NCBI RefSeq assembly: GCF_002304005.1
Contig: NZ_MRCQ01000002.1
Span: 248,001 to 312,000, forward strand
Length of the DNA: 64,000 nt
DNA from: Flavobacterium sp. ACN6
GTDB lineage: Bacteria > Bacteroidota > Bacteroidia > Flavobacteriales > Flavobacteriaceae
Direction: 5' to 3'
A program made the position numbers and the translations under genes. Below are positions 1 through 8,669 of the stretch, one piece after another. The notes under the pieces were generated by a model. That model was not told the DNA's origin. It ran no database searches and saw nothing but the letters and a program-made list of their open reading frames with translations. The stretch's first letter is position 1, and every line of letters begins with the position of its first letter.

Positions 1-1376
1 TTGTACAATTCGGCATTCGAAATATAAAACTGGTTCTCTAAAGTAATCTGCGAAAGCTTCGCACTTACCAGATTATTTTCTCTTGAATTGATTAAGAAAA
101 TCGAACTTTCTCCAAAAGAAAACAGTTTTTCTTCTGAGCTTAACATGGTCATATAATCGTTAACCAGATTATCGATTACGTTTTTCTGTTTTCTCAAAGA
201 GGCAATTTCGGTTTGCTGCGCCTTTATTTTATTTTTAAGTTCTAGTCGCTGCTGTCCAATATCAAATTGCAGATCTTGAATTTTAATTTTAGCCATTTTT
301 AAATTTCCACGCTCTTTTCTCAAGAAAATAGGGAAACTAAAATCGACATTAAACTTATAATCATCTGCATTAAAAGTGTTCCAATATTGAGGTTCTGATA
401 TGTAGTTGTACCCAACATTTACCTTTGGCAGTAATGAATTGGCTTTCAACTGTCGGTTTACTTCCAGAATCGACATTTTAGTTTCTAAAGATTGAATTTT
501 CGGATGTGAGTCCAGCGATTCAACATCAACCATCATGGCATCTGTTCGTAAAGTTTCTTCAATGGTCTGACCTAAATTCTGCTCTGGTTTTACCATTTCG
601 CCCAATTCAACAGGAACATTTTCAATCCATAAATAATTAGCCAAATTTAGTTTTGCCTTTGCTAGTTTTAATTTTCCATTTTCAAAATTTAGTTCTCTGT
701 TTCTTACGGTAATTCTGGCTTCTACGCTGTCAATTGCAGGAGAATCTCCAGACTCAATTAATTTCTTAACTCCAGAAAAACGAGTACTTGCAAAGCCTAA
801 ATAATTCTTATACAGTTCAGCTTCGTTGTAGCTTTTTCTCCATTCGAAATAAGCTTCACTTGCTTTGTACAAAACGGCAATTGCTTTTAATTTTCGTTCG
901 GCATCGCTTAATTTTACTTGAAGTTTTCCTTCTCGAACATCGGCCATTCTCTGATTAATAAACATTCCCTGACCTAAAGCCACACTGATTCCAAGCGAAG
1001 TTAATCCCGCTTCGGGCGTACGATTCTGCGGATTGTAATATTCTCCGTCCGTATCATCAAAACCAGCTTTGATCTCAATTCCATACCAAGTTGGAATTTT
1101 AAAACTGCTGTTTAATAATGAATAATATTCTGTTCCTTTAAATTCTTTCTTACTGTAATCTACTTCAATTTTCGGATCAAATCCACCGCGCGCTGCCATT
1201 AATTGGGCCTGTGCACTTGTCACTTCCAGATTAGCTTGTTTTACGAGCGGATGGTATTTTTTTACATATCCCAAAAACTCGCTGAAACTCAATTCTTCTT
1301 CATTAAAGTTTTGACTTTGAAGCGAAGAAAAACTCAGCAGAAATAAGAAAGAAAGCAATTTTACAAGATTTCTCAT
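1..1376 (-). CDS. TolC-family outer membrane efflux protein (C-terminus outside window)
   Basis: About 458 residues are visible; the C-terminal end runs off the left edge. The product starts with a signal peptide (MRNLVKLLSFLFLLSF) and continues into long alternating helical stretches and beta-strand segments of the outer membrane factor family, which form a trimeric channel from the outer membrane to a periplasmic adaptor. It is the last gene of a leftward operon: its ATG follows the HlyD stop by one base and the ABC gene lies upstream of that. The set ABC - adaptor - channel makes a complete type I secretion or export machine. The substrate cannot be told from this window. The family call is from sequence features, not from a search. 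Confidence 0.88.
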   Translation of the reverse strand, partial: MRNLVKLLSFLFLLSFSSLQSQNFNEEELSFSEFLGYVKKYHPLVKQANLEVTSAQAQLMAARGGFDPKIEVDYSKKEFKGTEYYSLLNSSFKIPTWYGIEIKAGFDDTDGEYYNPQNRTPEAGLTSLGISVALGQGMFINQRMADVREGKLQVKLSDAERKLKAIAVLYKASEAYFEWRKSYNEAELYKNYLGFASTRFSGVKKLIESGDSPAIDSVEARITVRNRELNFENGKLKLAKAKLNLANYLWIENVPVELGEMVKPEQNLGQTIEETLRTDAMMVDVESLDSHPKIQSLETKMSILEVNRQLKANSLLPKVNVGYNYISEPQYWNTFNADDYKFNVDFSFPIFLRKERGNLKMAKIKIQDLQFDIGQQRLELKNKIKAQQTEIASLRKQKNVIDNLVNDYMTMLSSEEKLFSFGESSIFLINSRENNLVSAKLSQITLENQFYISNAELY

Positions 1377-1377
1377 T

Positions 1378-2730
1378 TTATTTTTTCTCCTTTCCTTTTG
1401 CTTCTTTTTCACCTGAATTATAATAATTTGGAGGAAAACCATTTAGGTTTCGCCAAACTTCATACCATACAGAAACGGTTTCCAGCAATGCAATACTTTG
1501 CGCACCAGCACCAATACTTAATTCTTTCGGCCAATGACGGTCTTTTCCGTCTGGCGAAATCAAGACTCTGTATTTTCCGTTTGCACTAATAAAGTTTTCG
1601 ATCGCTACTACTTTTCCGCCATACGTTCCGTAGGATAATCCCGGCCATCCAGAAAATACAATTCGAGGCCATCCGTCAAACCATACACGAACTTTTGCAC
1701 CACGGTGCACCAACGGTAAATCGATAGGATCTACATAAGTTTCTACTGCAATATCATAACTCGATGGCATAATGCTTACTACTGGAGTTCCTTCTTTAAT
1801 AGTTTCTCCAAGACCTGCCAATAAAGCACGGTTGACATAACCGCTCTGAGGCGCTGTAATATAATATAAACCGTTTCTTAATCTATAATTCGTATATTGA
1901 TTTTCCAGTTTATTTACCTGCGCTTCTGTATCATATTGTGTACTTAATGCTGTAAATTTATCACTTCTTGATTTTGATATTTTTTCAGCGTATTCGGCAG
2001 TAATTCTATTAATTTCAACTCTAGCGTTTATTAATTCGTTTCGGCTGCTCAACAGTTTATTTTCCTGCGTAATAATATAAGCTTCAGATTCCTGCAGTTT
2101 CAATCTTTTCTGCTCGACATCTGTCATTGGCTTTAAACCTTCTTTGTTTAATGCCGTAGAACGATCAAATTGCGTATTAGCAATTCGCAATTGTGTTCGA
2201 ACAGCAACAAGATCCATACTATCACTTTTTATTTTCAGCTGCGCTTGCTTTATTTTATTTCGAGCCTGCTCTAACTTCAATTGTCTTTCTGTTGTAAGCG
2301 ACTGCGCCTGAACATCAAGAGAACCCACTTTATCACCGTACGATTCTGCTGCCATTCTTTTGGCATCAACTTGTTCTTTGGTATTTCCAACCAAATTTGG
2401 ATCGAGGTAATCTTCTTTGATCTCAGAAATAAAAAGAATTGTATCTCCTTTTTTTACATAATCACCCTCTTTTACAAACCATTTTTCAATTCGACCCGCG
2501 ATAGCATTATGCACCGTTTGCGGTCTTTGGTCTGGTTTTAAAGTCGTAACAGAACCGCTTCCTGAAATATTCTGCGTCCAAGGCAGAAAAAGACAGCCAA
2601 CAAGAAAAATCAAAAATCCGATTATAACTTTGTTTAAAATTCTGTAATGTGGTCTTCGGGCAACACTTGTAATAGACTTGTAGGTGCCCGGAGTTATAAG
2701 TACGTTATTATCTTTAGATATATTGAGCAT
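1378..2730 (-). CDS. HlyD-family periplasmic adaptor (membrane fusion protein)
   Basis: 450 residues. A single membrane segment near residues 33-50 (VIIGFLIFLVGCLFLPW) anchors it in the inner membrane. The first half of a lipoyl-like barrel-sandwich domain follows (GRIEKWFVKEGDYVKKGD), then a long coiled coil rich in Lys, Glu and Gln (about 115-280), then the second lipoyl half (ITAPQSGYVNRALLAG) and a beta-barrel. This is the classic HlyD layout, which couples an inner-membrane ABC exporter to a TolC channel. It sits two bases after the ABC stop and one base before the TolC start, so the three are surely co-transcribed. Length fits the family. Confidence 0.92.
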   Translation of the reverse strand: MLNISKDNNVLITPGTYKSITSVARRPHYRILNKVIIGFLIFLVGCLFLPWTQNISGSGSVTTLKPDQRPQTVHNAIAGRIEKWFVKEGDYVKKGDTILFISEIKEDYLDPNLVGNTKEQVDAKRMAAESYGDKVGSLDVQAQSLTTERQLKLEQARNKIKQAQLKIKSDSMDLVAVRTQLRIANTQFDRSTALNKEGLKPMTDVEQKRLKLQESEAYIITQENKLLSSRNELINARVEINRITAEYAEKISKSRSDKFTALSTQYDTEAQVNKLENQYTNYRLRNGLYYITAPQSGYVNRALLAGLGETIKEGTPVVSIMPSSYDIAVETYVDPIDLPLVHRGAKVRVWFDGWPRIVFSGWPGLSYGTYGGKVVAIENFISANGKYRVLISPDGKDRHWPKELSIGAGAQSIALLETVSVWYEVWRNLNGFPPNYYNSGEKEAKGKEKK

Positions 2731-2732
2731 GA

Positions 2733-4388
2733 TTAAAGATTTATGTCGTTAATAATTTTTCCATCGTCAATCGTGATCATACGACTGCATTTGTTCTTCC
2801 AAATATCATTTTTAGAAGTTACAATTACAGTCCAGTCGTTTTCTTCAGAAAGTAAAAAATCAACAATTTTGTTCGAAGTTATATCGTCCATTTTATCAAC
2901 CGGATCTTCTAAGAATAAGATATTCGGTTTCCCTACAATACTTCTAGCCAAAAGAATCTTCTGCACATCAGAAGCAGAAAGTTCGCGTCCGCCCGGATGA
3001 ATCTGATTATCCAGTCCGTTTTCAAAAGTTTTAATATACGGTGTAAGGCCCACATTGTCCAAAGCCCATTTTAAATCCTCGCTGTTTAATGTCTCGTTTC
3101 CAAACACGATATTTTCGCGAATGGTTCCTGCAAAAAGAGTATCGCCTTGTAAATACGTTCCTGCCTGCGCTCTATACGTATCTTCGCTAAGACGGTTCAT
3201 ATAATTATCCGTAACATACATGGCGCCGGTTTCTGGCTCGATAAGTCCAGAAAGAAGTCGCAGTAAAGTACTTTTTCCAGCTCCGTTTGTTCCTGTAAGA
3301 ATGATTTTTTCTCCTTGAGAAATTTTCAAATTCACATTCTTAAGCGATTTTTTGTTGTGATCTGGATAATTGTAACTGATACTTTCCGTCTCAATATTGA
3401 TTCCTTTTTCTGTTTTATCAGAAGTCTGCGGAATACATGCAATTTCCATGTCCGTAACCTGTCCAATTTTTTCAACAGAAGTCAATACGTCGTAGAAAGA
3501 TTCCAAACCGAAAATGATTTTCTCCACAGAGTTAATCAATAATACAATTACAATCTCAGCTGCTACGAACTGCCCTATGTTCATTTGGTGGTGAATTACC
3601 AGAAAACCACCGATCGACAATAAGGCAGCGGTAACAATTACTTTAAAAATAGTCAGCTGTATATATTGTTTTTTCATTACCTGAAAGTGCTTTTCGCGGT
3701 AATTTACATATTGGCTTACATAACCGTCATTTCTGTCCAAAGCATATTCAAAAGCGCCTTTTCTGCGGAAACTTTCTCTGTTGCGGGCAATTTCCTGAAG
3801 CCATGCCGCCACTTTATATTTAAACTTCGATTCGTTCAAACTGGTTTCTAAACCATCTCTGTACGAAAATTTAAAAATAATGTATAGAATAACAATGAAA
3901 AGTAGTCCGATAACCATAAAGAAAGAATGGTACAATACTAATAAGATAATACCCAGACCAACTTGTAGAAATGCTGTACAGAAATCAAGCAGTAATTTTG
4001 CTGTTCCTTTCTGCACCATTAAAGTATCGAAAAAACGATTGGCTTTTTCGGGTGCATATTCAGAGTACATTTCTTTAAATTTAATGAGAGGCATTCTGTA
4101 TGCAAATTCAAAAGAAGAACGTACAAAAATACGCTGTTGCAGATTTTCGACTATACGCAATTGCAGAATGGTTAAAACGCCGCCAAAACCAACTCCAATT
4201 GTAACTAAAACCACGAGAACAATCCAAGAAACACTGAGTTGTCCGCTTTGAATAAAATTAATAATAGCCTGAATTCCTAAAGGCAGTGAAAGGTTTACTA
4301 ACCCTCCAAAAGCAGCATAGAAGATAATTTGATATACATCGCGCTTATCGAGCTGCAATAAGTTATAAAAACGTTTTAATGGTGTCAT
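2733..4388 (-). CDS. ABC exporter, fused membrane and ATPase domains, with degenerate ATPase motifs
   Basis: 551 residues: an N-terminal six-helix membrane domain (about 20-310) and a C-terminal nucleotide-binding domain (about 335-551). Walker A is intact (TGTNGAGKST, near 365-373) and a Q-loop is present (YLQGDTLFAG). Other motifs are abnormal: the signature reads LSASD instead of LSGGQ, Walker B reads LFLED so the usual Asp-Glu pair is reversed, and the H-loop position reads VTSKN with no histidine. No C39 peptidase domain is present. It is the first gene of the operon with the HlyD and TolC proteins, so a role in type I export is inferred from context. Whether it hydrolyses ATP efficiently is doubtful from sequence alone. 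Confidence 0.9.
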   Translation of the reverse strand: MTPLKRFYNLLQLDKRDVYQIIFYAAFGGLVNLSLPLGIQAIINFIQSGQLSVSWIVLVVLVTIGVGFGGVLTILQLRIVENLQQRIFVRSSFEFAYRMPLIKFKEMYSEYAPEKANRFFDTLMVQKGTAKLLLDFCTAFLQVGLGIILLVLYHSFFMVIGLLFIVILYIIFKFSYRDGLETSLNESKFKYKVAAWLQEIARNRESFRRKGAFEYALDRNDGYVSQYVNYREKHFQVMKKQYIQLTIFKVIVTAALLSIGGFLVIHHQMNIGQFVAAEIVIVLLINSVEKIIFGLESFYDVLTSVEKIGQVTDMEIACIPQTSDKTEKGINIETESISYNYPDHNKKSLKNVNLKISQGEKIILTGTNGAGKSTLLRLLSGLIEPETGAMYVTDNYMNRLSEDTYRAQAGTYLQGDTLFAGTIRENIVFGNETLNSEDLKWALDNVGLTPYIKTFENGLDNQIHPGGRELSASDVQKILLARSIVGKPNILFLEDPVDKMDDITSNKIVDFLLSEENDWTVIVTSKNDIWKNKCSRMITIDDGKIINDINL

Positions 4389-4491
4389 GAATGTAAGTAT
4401 AAATACTGGAATATTACATAGAATAAATATACGGCAAAAACCGCATTCGAGATTAAGATTTTTATCTTAATCCCTAAAAAAAAACAAGTAT

Positions 4492-4896
4492 TTACGAATT
4501 TATTCGAGGAGGCGGTAAATGTATTTTACCATGAAAACCAAGCGAAAAGATTGGATTATTAATGTAGCTTTTTCCTTTGGTTTCGCTTTGAAAATAAAAG
4601 TAAGGCATCATTGATTCTATCGAAATCAAATATTCCATTGCAGGAATGCCTTTTGCTAATTTAGCAGTTTTAGTATCTTTTGCTTCGTAATCATCCAGTT
4701 CTTCCGGAATTCCGTCACACTTAAAGACTTTCTTTAAAAAATTACACGCTATACCTTTTACAGTATACGTTTCAGCATTATCATTTATAATTCGGCCGAA
4801 GCTGTTTGAGATGTTTAGGCTGCTGATTAAAAAATAGCCCACTAGTAACACCTGAAGGCATTTCGAAAAAAAGCTATTTTTAATTTTTTTCAACAT
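4492..4896 (-). CDS. Hypothetical membrane-anchored or secreted protein
   Basis: 134 residues, not recognised. It begins with a basic N-terminus and a hydrophobic stretch (CLQVLLVGYFLISSL, about 14-28) that may be a signal peptide or membrane anchor. The body is polar with a Cys pair (GIACNFLKKVFKCDG) and ends with a proline run (LPPPRINS). Only 103 bases separate its stop from the ABC exporter start on the same strand, so it might be read into the secretion operon or even relate to it, but nothing proves this. Coding character is supported by the signal-like start and the lack of a better frame on either strand. Confidence 0.6.
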   Translation of the reverse strand: MLKKIKNSFFSKCLQVLLVGYFLISSLNISNSFGRIINDNAETYTVKGIACNFLKKVFKCDGIPEELDDYEAKDTKTAKLAKGIPAMEYLISIESMMPYFYFQSETKGKSYINNPIFSLGFHGKIHLPPPRINS

Positions 4897-5341
4897 TTTC
4901 TAAAAAACAAAAGTTACACCACCTATAAATCATAATTAAAAGACGTCGACAAATCATTTTTTAATTTCCTGCCTTCTATTTTACCGCTAAATTTATTTTT
5001 TAGTCTAAAAATCACATTCAATTTTATTAAAAATCTCAATGATTTAAAGCTATTCGTCTAATTTTTATGAGCGCGCAATTTAGAGCCAATTTTTTTTCAG
5101 AACATTAAAATAACATTAGAATTTGGGTCTTTTTAAAACTTTAAAAAGAAATTAACAGGACATTCTTACACTTTGCCTATTATCGAAATTATATAACGGT
5201 GGGCTGTAATTCTATAACTCACAAATACATAGGAAATCTACTTTTGATAATCGAAAAATTTGATAAAATATAATAAAGAATATACAAGTGTTACCCATTA
5301 AAGAAACCCGATTTATAAACCATTTAATTCATAATGAAGAG
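4897..5341. other. AT-rich intergenic stretch
   Basis: About 445 bases between divergent genes. The sequence is very AT-rich, with no convincing reading frame, hairpin or repeat. It should hold promoters for the leftward hypothetical gene and the rightward DUF1810 gene, but no clear TAnnTTTG match was found. Confidence 0.5.
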
Positions 5342-5800
5342 ATGATCTACGCGAAAAATGATTTGACCCGATTTTTAGATGCACAAAATAAACTTTATCT
5401 GACTGCTCTTTCTGAGATTAAAAAAGGTAAAAAAGAAACACACTGGATGTGGTTTATTTTTCCGCAGATAAAAGGATTAGGAAAAAGCACGCTCTCTGAT
5501 TATTATGCTGTTGCAGATCTTAGAGAAGCGACTGAGTTTTTAAATCATCCGATTTTAGCCAAACATTTAATTGAAATTTCAAAATTGCTTCTGACTTTAA
5601 AGAAAAAGTCTGCCGAAGGTATTTTGGGAGAACTTGGCGCCAAAAAACTACAATCGTCAATGAGTTTATTTGTTCAGGTAGAAAATGCTGATCCTGTTTT
5701 TCAAGAAGTTTTGGATACTTTTTTCTACGGACATTTGGATCAAATGACTTTAAACTTTACTAAAAAAGCTGTTAAACAGCCAGAACCTGTACTTTCTTAA
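5342..5800 (+). CDS. DUF1810 family protein
   Basis: 152 residues from the ATG at 5342. The body matches the DUF1810 family: an opening LTRFLDAQ, the signature HWMWFIFPQIKGLG, and a C-terminal FYGHLDQMTLNF. The family is cytosolic and of unknown function. A longer form from GTG at 5288 would add 18 residues (LPIKETRFINHLIHNEE) that do not look like the family, so the ATG was preferred, though its upstream AAGAG is rather close. It appears to be a single-gene unit ending at the strong hairpin at 5872-5909. Confidence 0.82.
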   Translation: MIYAKNDLTRFLDAQNKLYLTALSEIKKGKKETHWMWFIFPQIKGLGKSTLSDYYAVADLREATEFLNHPILAKHLIEISKLLLTLKKKSAEGILGELGAKKLQSSMSLFVQVENADPVFQEVLDTFFYGHLDQMTLNFTKKAVKQPEPVLS

Positions 5801-5871
5801 TCTGTTTAAAACCGAAATTTTAATCTTCTTTGCCAATTAAATTAAAATTCGAAAATACAATTTCAGAAATA

Positions 5872-5909
5872 AAAAAATCTGCTGTAGATTATTCTGCAGC
5901 AGATTTTTT
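5872..5909. terminator. Bidirectional intrinsic terminator
   Basis: A perfect 13-bp inverted repeat (AAAAAATCTGCTG with CAGCAGATTTTTT) sits between the convergent DUF1810 gene and the leftward membrane protein gene. The A and T runs on both sides allow it to end transcription from both directions. Confidence 0.85.
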
Positions 5910-5930
5910 ATTTTATAATTTGTTAAACTT

Positions 5931-6443
5931 TTAAAACGTAATACGAAGTCCTAATTGATTATTAGAGGCAACTATTGTCGTTTTAATATCACTATCTGCT
6001 AATTCGTTAGCGGGCAGTTTACTATTATACTTTCCAATCGCTTCTCTAATTCTTCTTGGATATCCAATTTTTATCGGAATCGAAGCAACAAGCAAAATAC
6101 CACCAATAACAGCAAAAGTCATATTAGAACGATCTGAAGAAACCTGCGGATATTGCGAAGATCCAGTCGAGGTAATATTATCGGTGTTCATTGCTGTAAT
6201 CACATTTGCACCTATCATTGCCAATCCTCCATAAAAGAAAACATTTCCGAAGGTTTTCTTGCTTCGGCCCGCGTTGTACAATTTCAGAGCTTCTGGATTG
6301 TCGCGCATAAATGTTCGAACATCTGTTGGAATTACTTTTTTGCCTTCAGAATTATAAACAGCTCCTCCTGTTCCGTACGTAAAGTGCTGGGCAAATCCTG
6401 CCGTGGAAATAATAAAAAGCAAAATGGTTAATTTTTGTTTCAT
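5931..6443 (-). CDS. Hypothetical protein with signal peptide and two hydrophobic segments
   Basis: 170 residues from the ATG at 6443, chosen because it opens a clean signal peptide (MKQKLTILLFIISTAGFAQ, cleavage after AQ); the frame extends 25 residues further upstream but with no such logic. Two glycine-rich hydrophobic segments follow (near 68-85 and 113-132), then a C-terminus ending in LGLRITF, a terminal aromatic residue as in outer-membrane barrel strands. The family is not recognised; similar short proteins are common in Flavobacterium. It is divergent from the MocR gene. Confidence 0.7.
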   Translation of the reverse strand: MKQKLTILLFIISTAGFAQHFTYGTGGAVYNSEGKKVIPTDVRTFMRDNPEALKLYNAGRSKKTFGNVFFYGGLAMIGANVITAMNTDNITSTGSSQYPQVSSDRSNMTFAVIGGILLVASIPIKIGYPRRIREAIGKYNSKLPANELADSDIKTTIVASNNQLGLRITF

Positions 6444-6575
6444 TATGTTAGTTTGTTTTTGGTTAAAATATTCAGGTATAAATATATAAAATAGAAAATA
6501 CCTACAAAATATTGACACAAAAAAGTTAAGGCAGTAACTATTTTAAAAATCGTTTCCATTTATAAATATTGTAAA

Positions 6576-6621
6576 TTTGGACTACTGCAAAATACTATTA
6601 ACTAAATAACAAACAGTCCAG
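6576..6621. promoter_or_regulatory. Candidate MocR autoregulatory boxes
   Basis: TTTGGACTACT at 6576-6586 and, inverted, CAGTCCAG at 6614-6621 directly before the MocR start codon. The core TGGACT is also found upstream of yggS at 8603-8613. MocR-family regulators TauR and PdxR are known to bind CTGGACYTAA-like repeats, so these are plausible operators; this is inference from motif resemblance. Confidence 0.5.
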
Positions 6622-8034
6622 ATGCTTCGTCCGTGGCCATTAGAAATTCAGCTTGACAAAAAATCAGATAAAGCGATTTATCTTCAAATCGCCGATGCTG
6701 TTATTGATGCTGTAAAAAAAGGAAAGTTAGTTGGCGGCAATGCGCTTCCGGGAAGCAGACAACTCGCTGCACTTTTAAAAGTCAACCGAAATACTGTTGT
6801 AGAAGCTTTGGATGTTTTGACTGCGGAAGGCTGGCTTGTAACAATTGACAGAAAAGGAACTTTTGTAACGCATTCTCTTCCAAAATTAATGCATCCCACA
6901 GAAAATAAAAAAGATTCAAAAATCACGATTGAAGAACCCAAAAGTTATTTAGTTTTTGATGACGGACTTCCAGACAGTCGACTTGCGCCAATGAATGATC
7001 TGGCAAGGGCATATCGAGAATTGTTCAGCCGAAAATCACGCTGGCAGATTATGGGTTACAGCAGTGAATTGGGAAATTTGGAGTTTAGAAAATCGATTGC
7101 TCAAATGCTGAATTTTAAACGCGGCATGAGTATTTCGCAAGATCAAATCTGCATTACGCGGGGAAGTCAGATGGCGATGTATTTGGCTTCGCACTGCATT
7201 CTGAAATCGGGAGATTATATCTTAATTGAAAATCCTGGATACAAACCCGCTTGGGATGCGTTTGAAAATGCAGGCGCAAAATTACTTCCTGTTGCTGTTG
7301 ATACTGACGGATTAGATATCGATCAAGTCGAAAAATATCTTCAGAAATATCAAAATATAAAAGCGATTTATGTTACGCCGCATCACCAATTTCCAACGAC
7401 TGTAACTTTATCTTTAAAAAAGAGATTAAAATTGATTGAATTATCGAATCAGTATAATTTTACTATTATAGAAGATGATTACGATAATGAGTTTCATTTT
7501 GGACAGCGTCCAATACTTCCTGTTTCGAGTTATGCGGGATTACAAAACTATATTTATATCGGCACTTTCAGTAAAATTGTAGCGCCTGCATTGCGTATTG
7601 GTTATTTGGTGAGTTCTCTGGAAAATATTCAAAAAATTGCAGGTCATAGAAAAATCATTGATGTTCAAGGCGACAATATTATGGAAGAAGCAATCCTGAA
7701 CCTCATCAACGAAGGTAAAATAAAACGTCATCTTAAAAAAGCTAATCTTATTTATAAAAATAAAAGAGATTATTTTGAAAGCACTTTAAATCAATATCTT
7801 CAGAATAAAGTAACTTTTATAAAACCAGAAGGCGGTTTGGCATTTTGGATTGTTCCCAAAGCAGGTATAAATGTTTTGGAAATTTTTGAAAAACTAAAAG
7901 CACAAGGAATTCAAATTATGAATCCAGAAAGATTTAGCTTCAGCGAAACCATAAAAGGATTTCGTTTGGGTTATGCCTCTCTTTCAGAAAAACAAATTGA
8001 GGAAGGTATAAAAGCGCTAACTAAGCTTTTGTAA
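6622..8034 (+). CDS. MocR/PdxR-type transcription regulator (GntR helix-turn-helix fused to aminotransferase domain)
   Basis: 470 residues. The N-terminal 80 or so residues form a GntR winged helix (LPGSRQLAALLKVNRNTV). The rest is a fold-type I aminotransferase domain with DDYDNEF for the PLP ring contact and IGTFSKIVAPALRIGY, where Lys318 should bind PLP and the Arg the substrate carboxylate. Such proteins sense PLP or an amino-PLP adduct. The nearby yggS gene (PLP homeostasis) and TGGACT boxes in both promoters suggest that it controls vitamin B6 metabolism here, although no pdxS or pdxT gene is present in the window. Confidence 0.92.
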   Translation: MLRPWPLEIQLDKKSDKAIYLQIADAVIDAVKKGKLVGGNALPGSRQLAALLKVNRNTVVEALDVLTAEGWLVTIDRKGTFVTHSLPKLMHPTENKKDSKITIEEPKSYLVFDDGLPDSRLAPMNDLARAYRELFSRKSRWQIMGYSSELGNLEFRKSIAQMLNFKRGMSISQDQICITRGSQMAMYLASHCILKSGDYILIENPGYKPAWDAFENAGAKLLPVAVDTDGLDIDQVEKYLQKYQNIKAIYVTPHHQFPTTVTLSLKKRLKLIELSNQYNFTIIEDDYDNEFHFGQRPILPVSSYAGLQNYIYIGTFSKIVAPALRIGYLVSSLENIQKIAGHRKIIDVQGDNIMEEAILNLINEGKIKRHLKKANLIYKNKRDYFESTLNQYLQNKVTFIKPEGGLAFWIVPKAGINVLEIFEKLKAQGIQIMNPERFSFSETIKGFRLGYASLSEKQIEEGIKALTKLL

Positions 8035-8063
8035 AATATCTATTTACGCACAACTTATATTTA

Positions 8064-8169
8064 AACACGGATTTCACAGATTTACTATCGCAAAGACGCG
8101 GAAAATTACGGATTTTAAAATCTGTTTAAATCTGCGTCTTCGCGATAGCGAATCCGTTTTATCTGTGTT
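8064..8169. repeat. Long imperfect intergenic hairpin
   Basis: An approximately 106-base imperfect palindrome between convergent genes. The outer arms AACACGGATT and AATCCG...TGTGTT pair, and inside them TATCGCAAAGACGC pairs with GCGTCTTCGCGATA. It looks like a dispersed flavobacterial intergenic element, and a related CGCAAAGGCGCAGAGACGC string lies at about 9484-9502. It may also act as a terminator for both flanking genes. Confidence 0.65.
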
Positions 8170-8177
8170 CAATTAAT

Positions 8178-8441
8178 TTAATTACAGTTTTCCATTTCAA
8201 TAATAGAAAAACCATTTTCCCGAATTTGATTTTCAACTTCAATTGGAGCTTTATCAATGTGGCAGAAACGGCATTCTTTAGAAGATAAAGCTTGCCCTTC
8301 TTGATCTACGCTTTTCAAGTAATTTTTTCCGTATTGATAAACTTGTTCTGCATCATTACTATTTTCATCAACCAAAATATCAAAATGCATAATTTTTCCG
8401 TCTTTGCGGGTTACATAAGTATCCCAAACTGCTATTTTCAT
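8178..8441 (-). CDS. DUF2024 family protein
   Basis: 87 residues. The whole protein matches DUF2024: it begins MKIAVWDTYVTRKDGKIMHF and carries the cysteine-histidine motif KECRFCHID near residues 58-66. The family is small, cytosolic and of unknown biochemical role; the C-x-x-C-H could bind a metal. Its start lies about 230 bases from that of yggS, in divergent orientation, so the CTGGA boxes between them could serve both genes. Confidence 0.85.
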   Translation of the reverse strand: MKIAVWDTYVTRKDGKIMHFDILVDENSNDAEQVYQYGKNYLKSVDQEGQALSSKECRFCHIDKAPIEVENQIRENGFSIIEMENCN

Positions 8442-8530
8442 TTTCTATAGTTTCTAAGTTACTAAGTCCCCAAGGACTAAGTTTTATTGTTTATGGTACA
8501 AATTTACATTGGATTATAAAGTACTAAATC

Positions 8531-8665
8531 ATCCAGTTTTTTCATTTTTATGAATATACTGGTCCAGTAAAAAAGTGTACAAATACTATATTTAAGATAA
8601 CATCTGGACTAGTTTGAATAATATAAACTGGATTAAAAACACATTCCAGATTTGATTTAATTTTG
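8531..8665. promoter_or_regulatory. Cluster of CTGGA/TCCAG boxes and -7 element before yggS
   Basis: Five half-sites occur in 120 bases: ATCCAGT (8531), ACTGGTCCAGT (8558-8568), TCTGGACTAGT (8603-8613), AACTGGATTA (8626-8635) and TTCCAGA (8644-8650). They resemble MocR-family operators and the boxes before the MocR gene. A perfect TAnnTTTG element, TAATTTTG, lies at 8658-8665, only four bases before the yggS ATG, so the transcript may be leaderless or nearly so. The binding protein is inferred. Confidence 0.55.
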
Positions 8666-8669
8666 TAAT

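Noticed and set aside
3880..4251. 123-codon plus-strand frame opposite the ABC exporter
   Set aside because: Shadow of the membrane domain codons; basic, low-complexity product without features.
4451..4472. GATTAAGAT/ATCTTAATC hairpin as terminator
   Set aside because: A good 9-bp stem downstream of the 134-residue gene, but no T run on the minus strand, so termination could not be supported.
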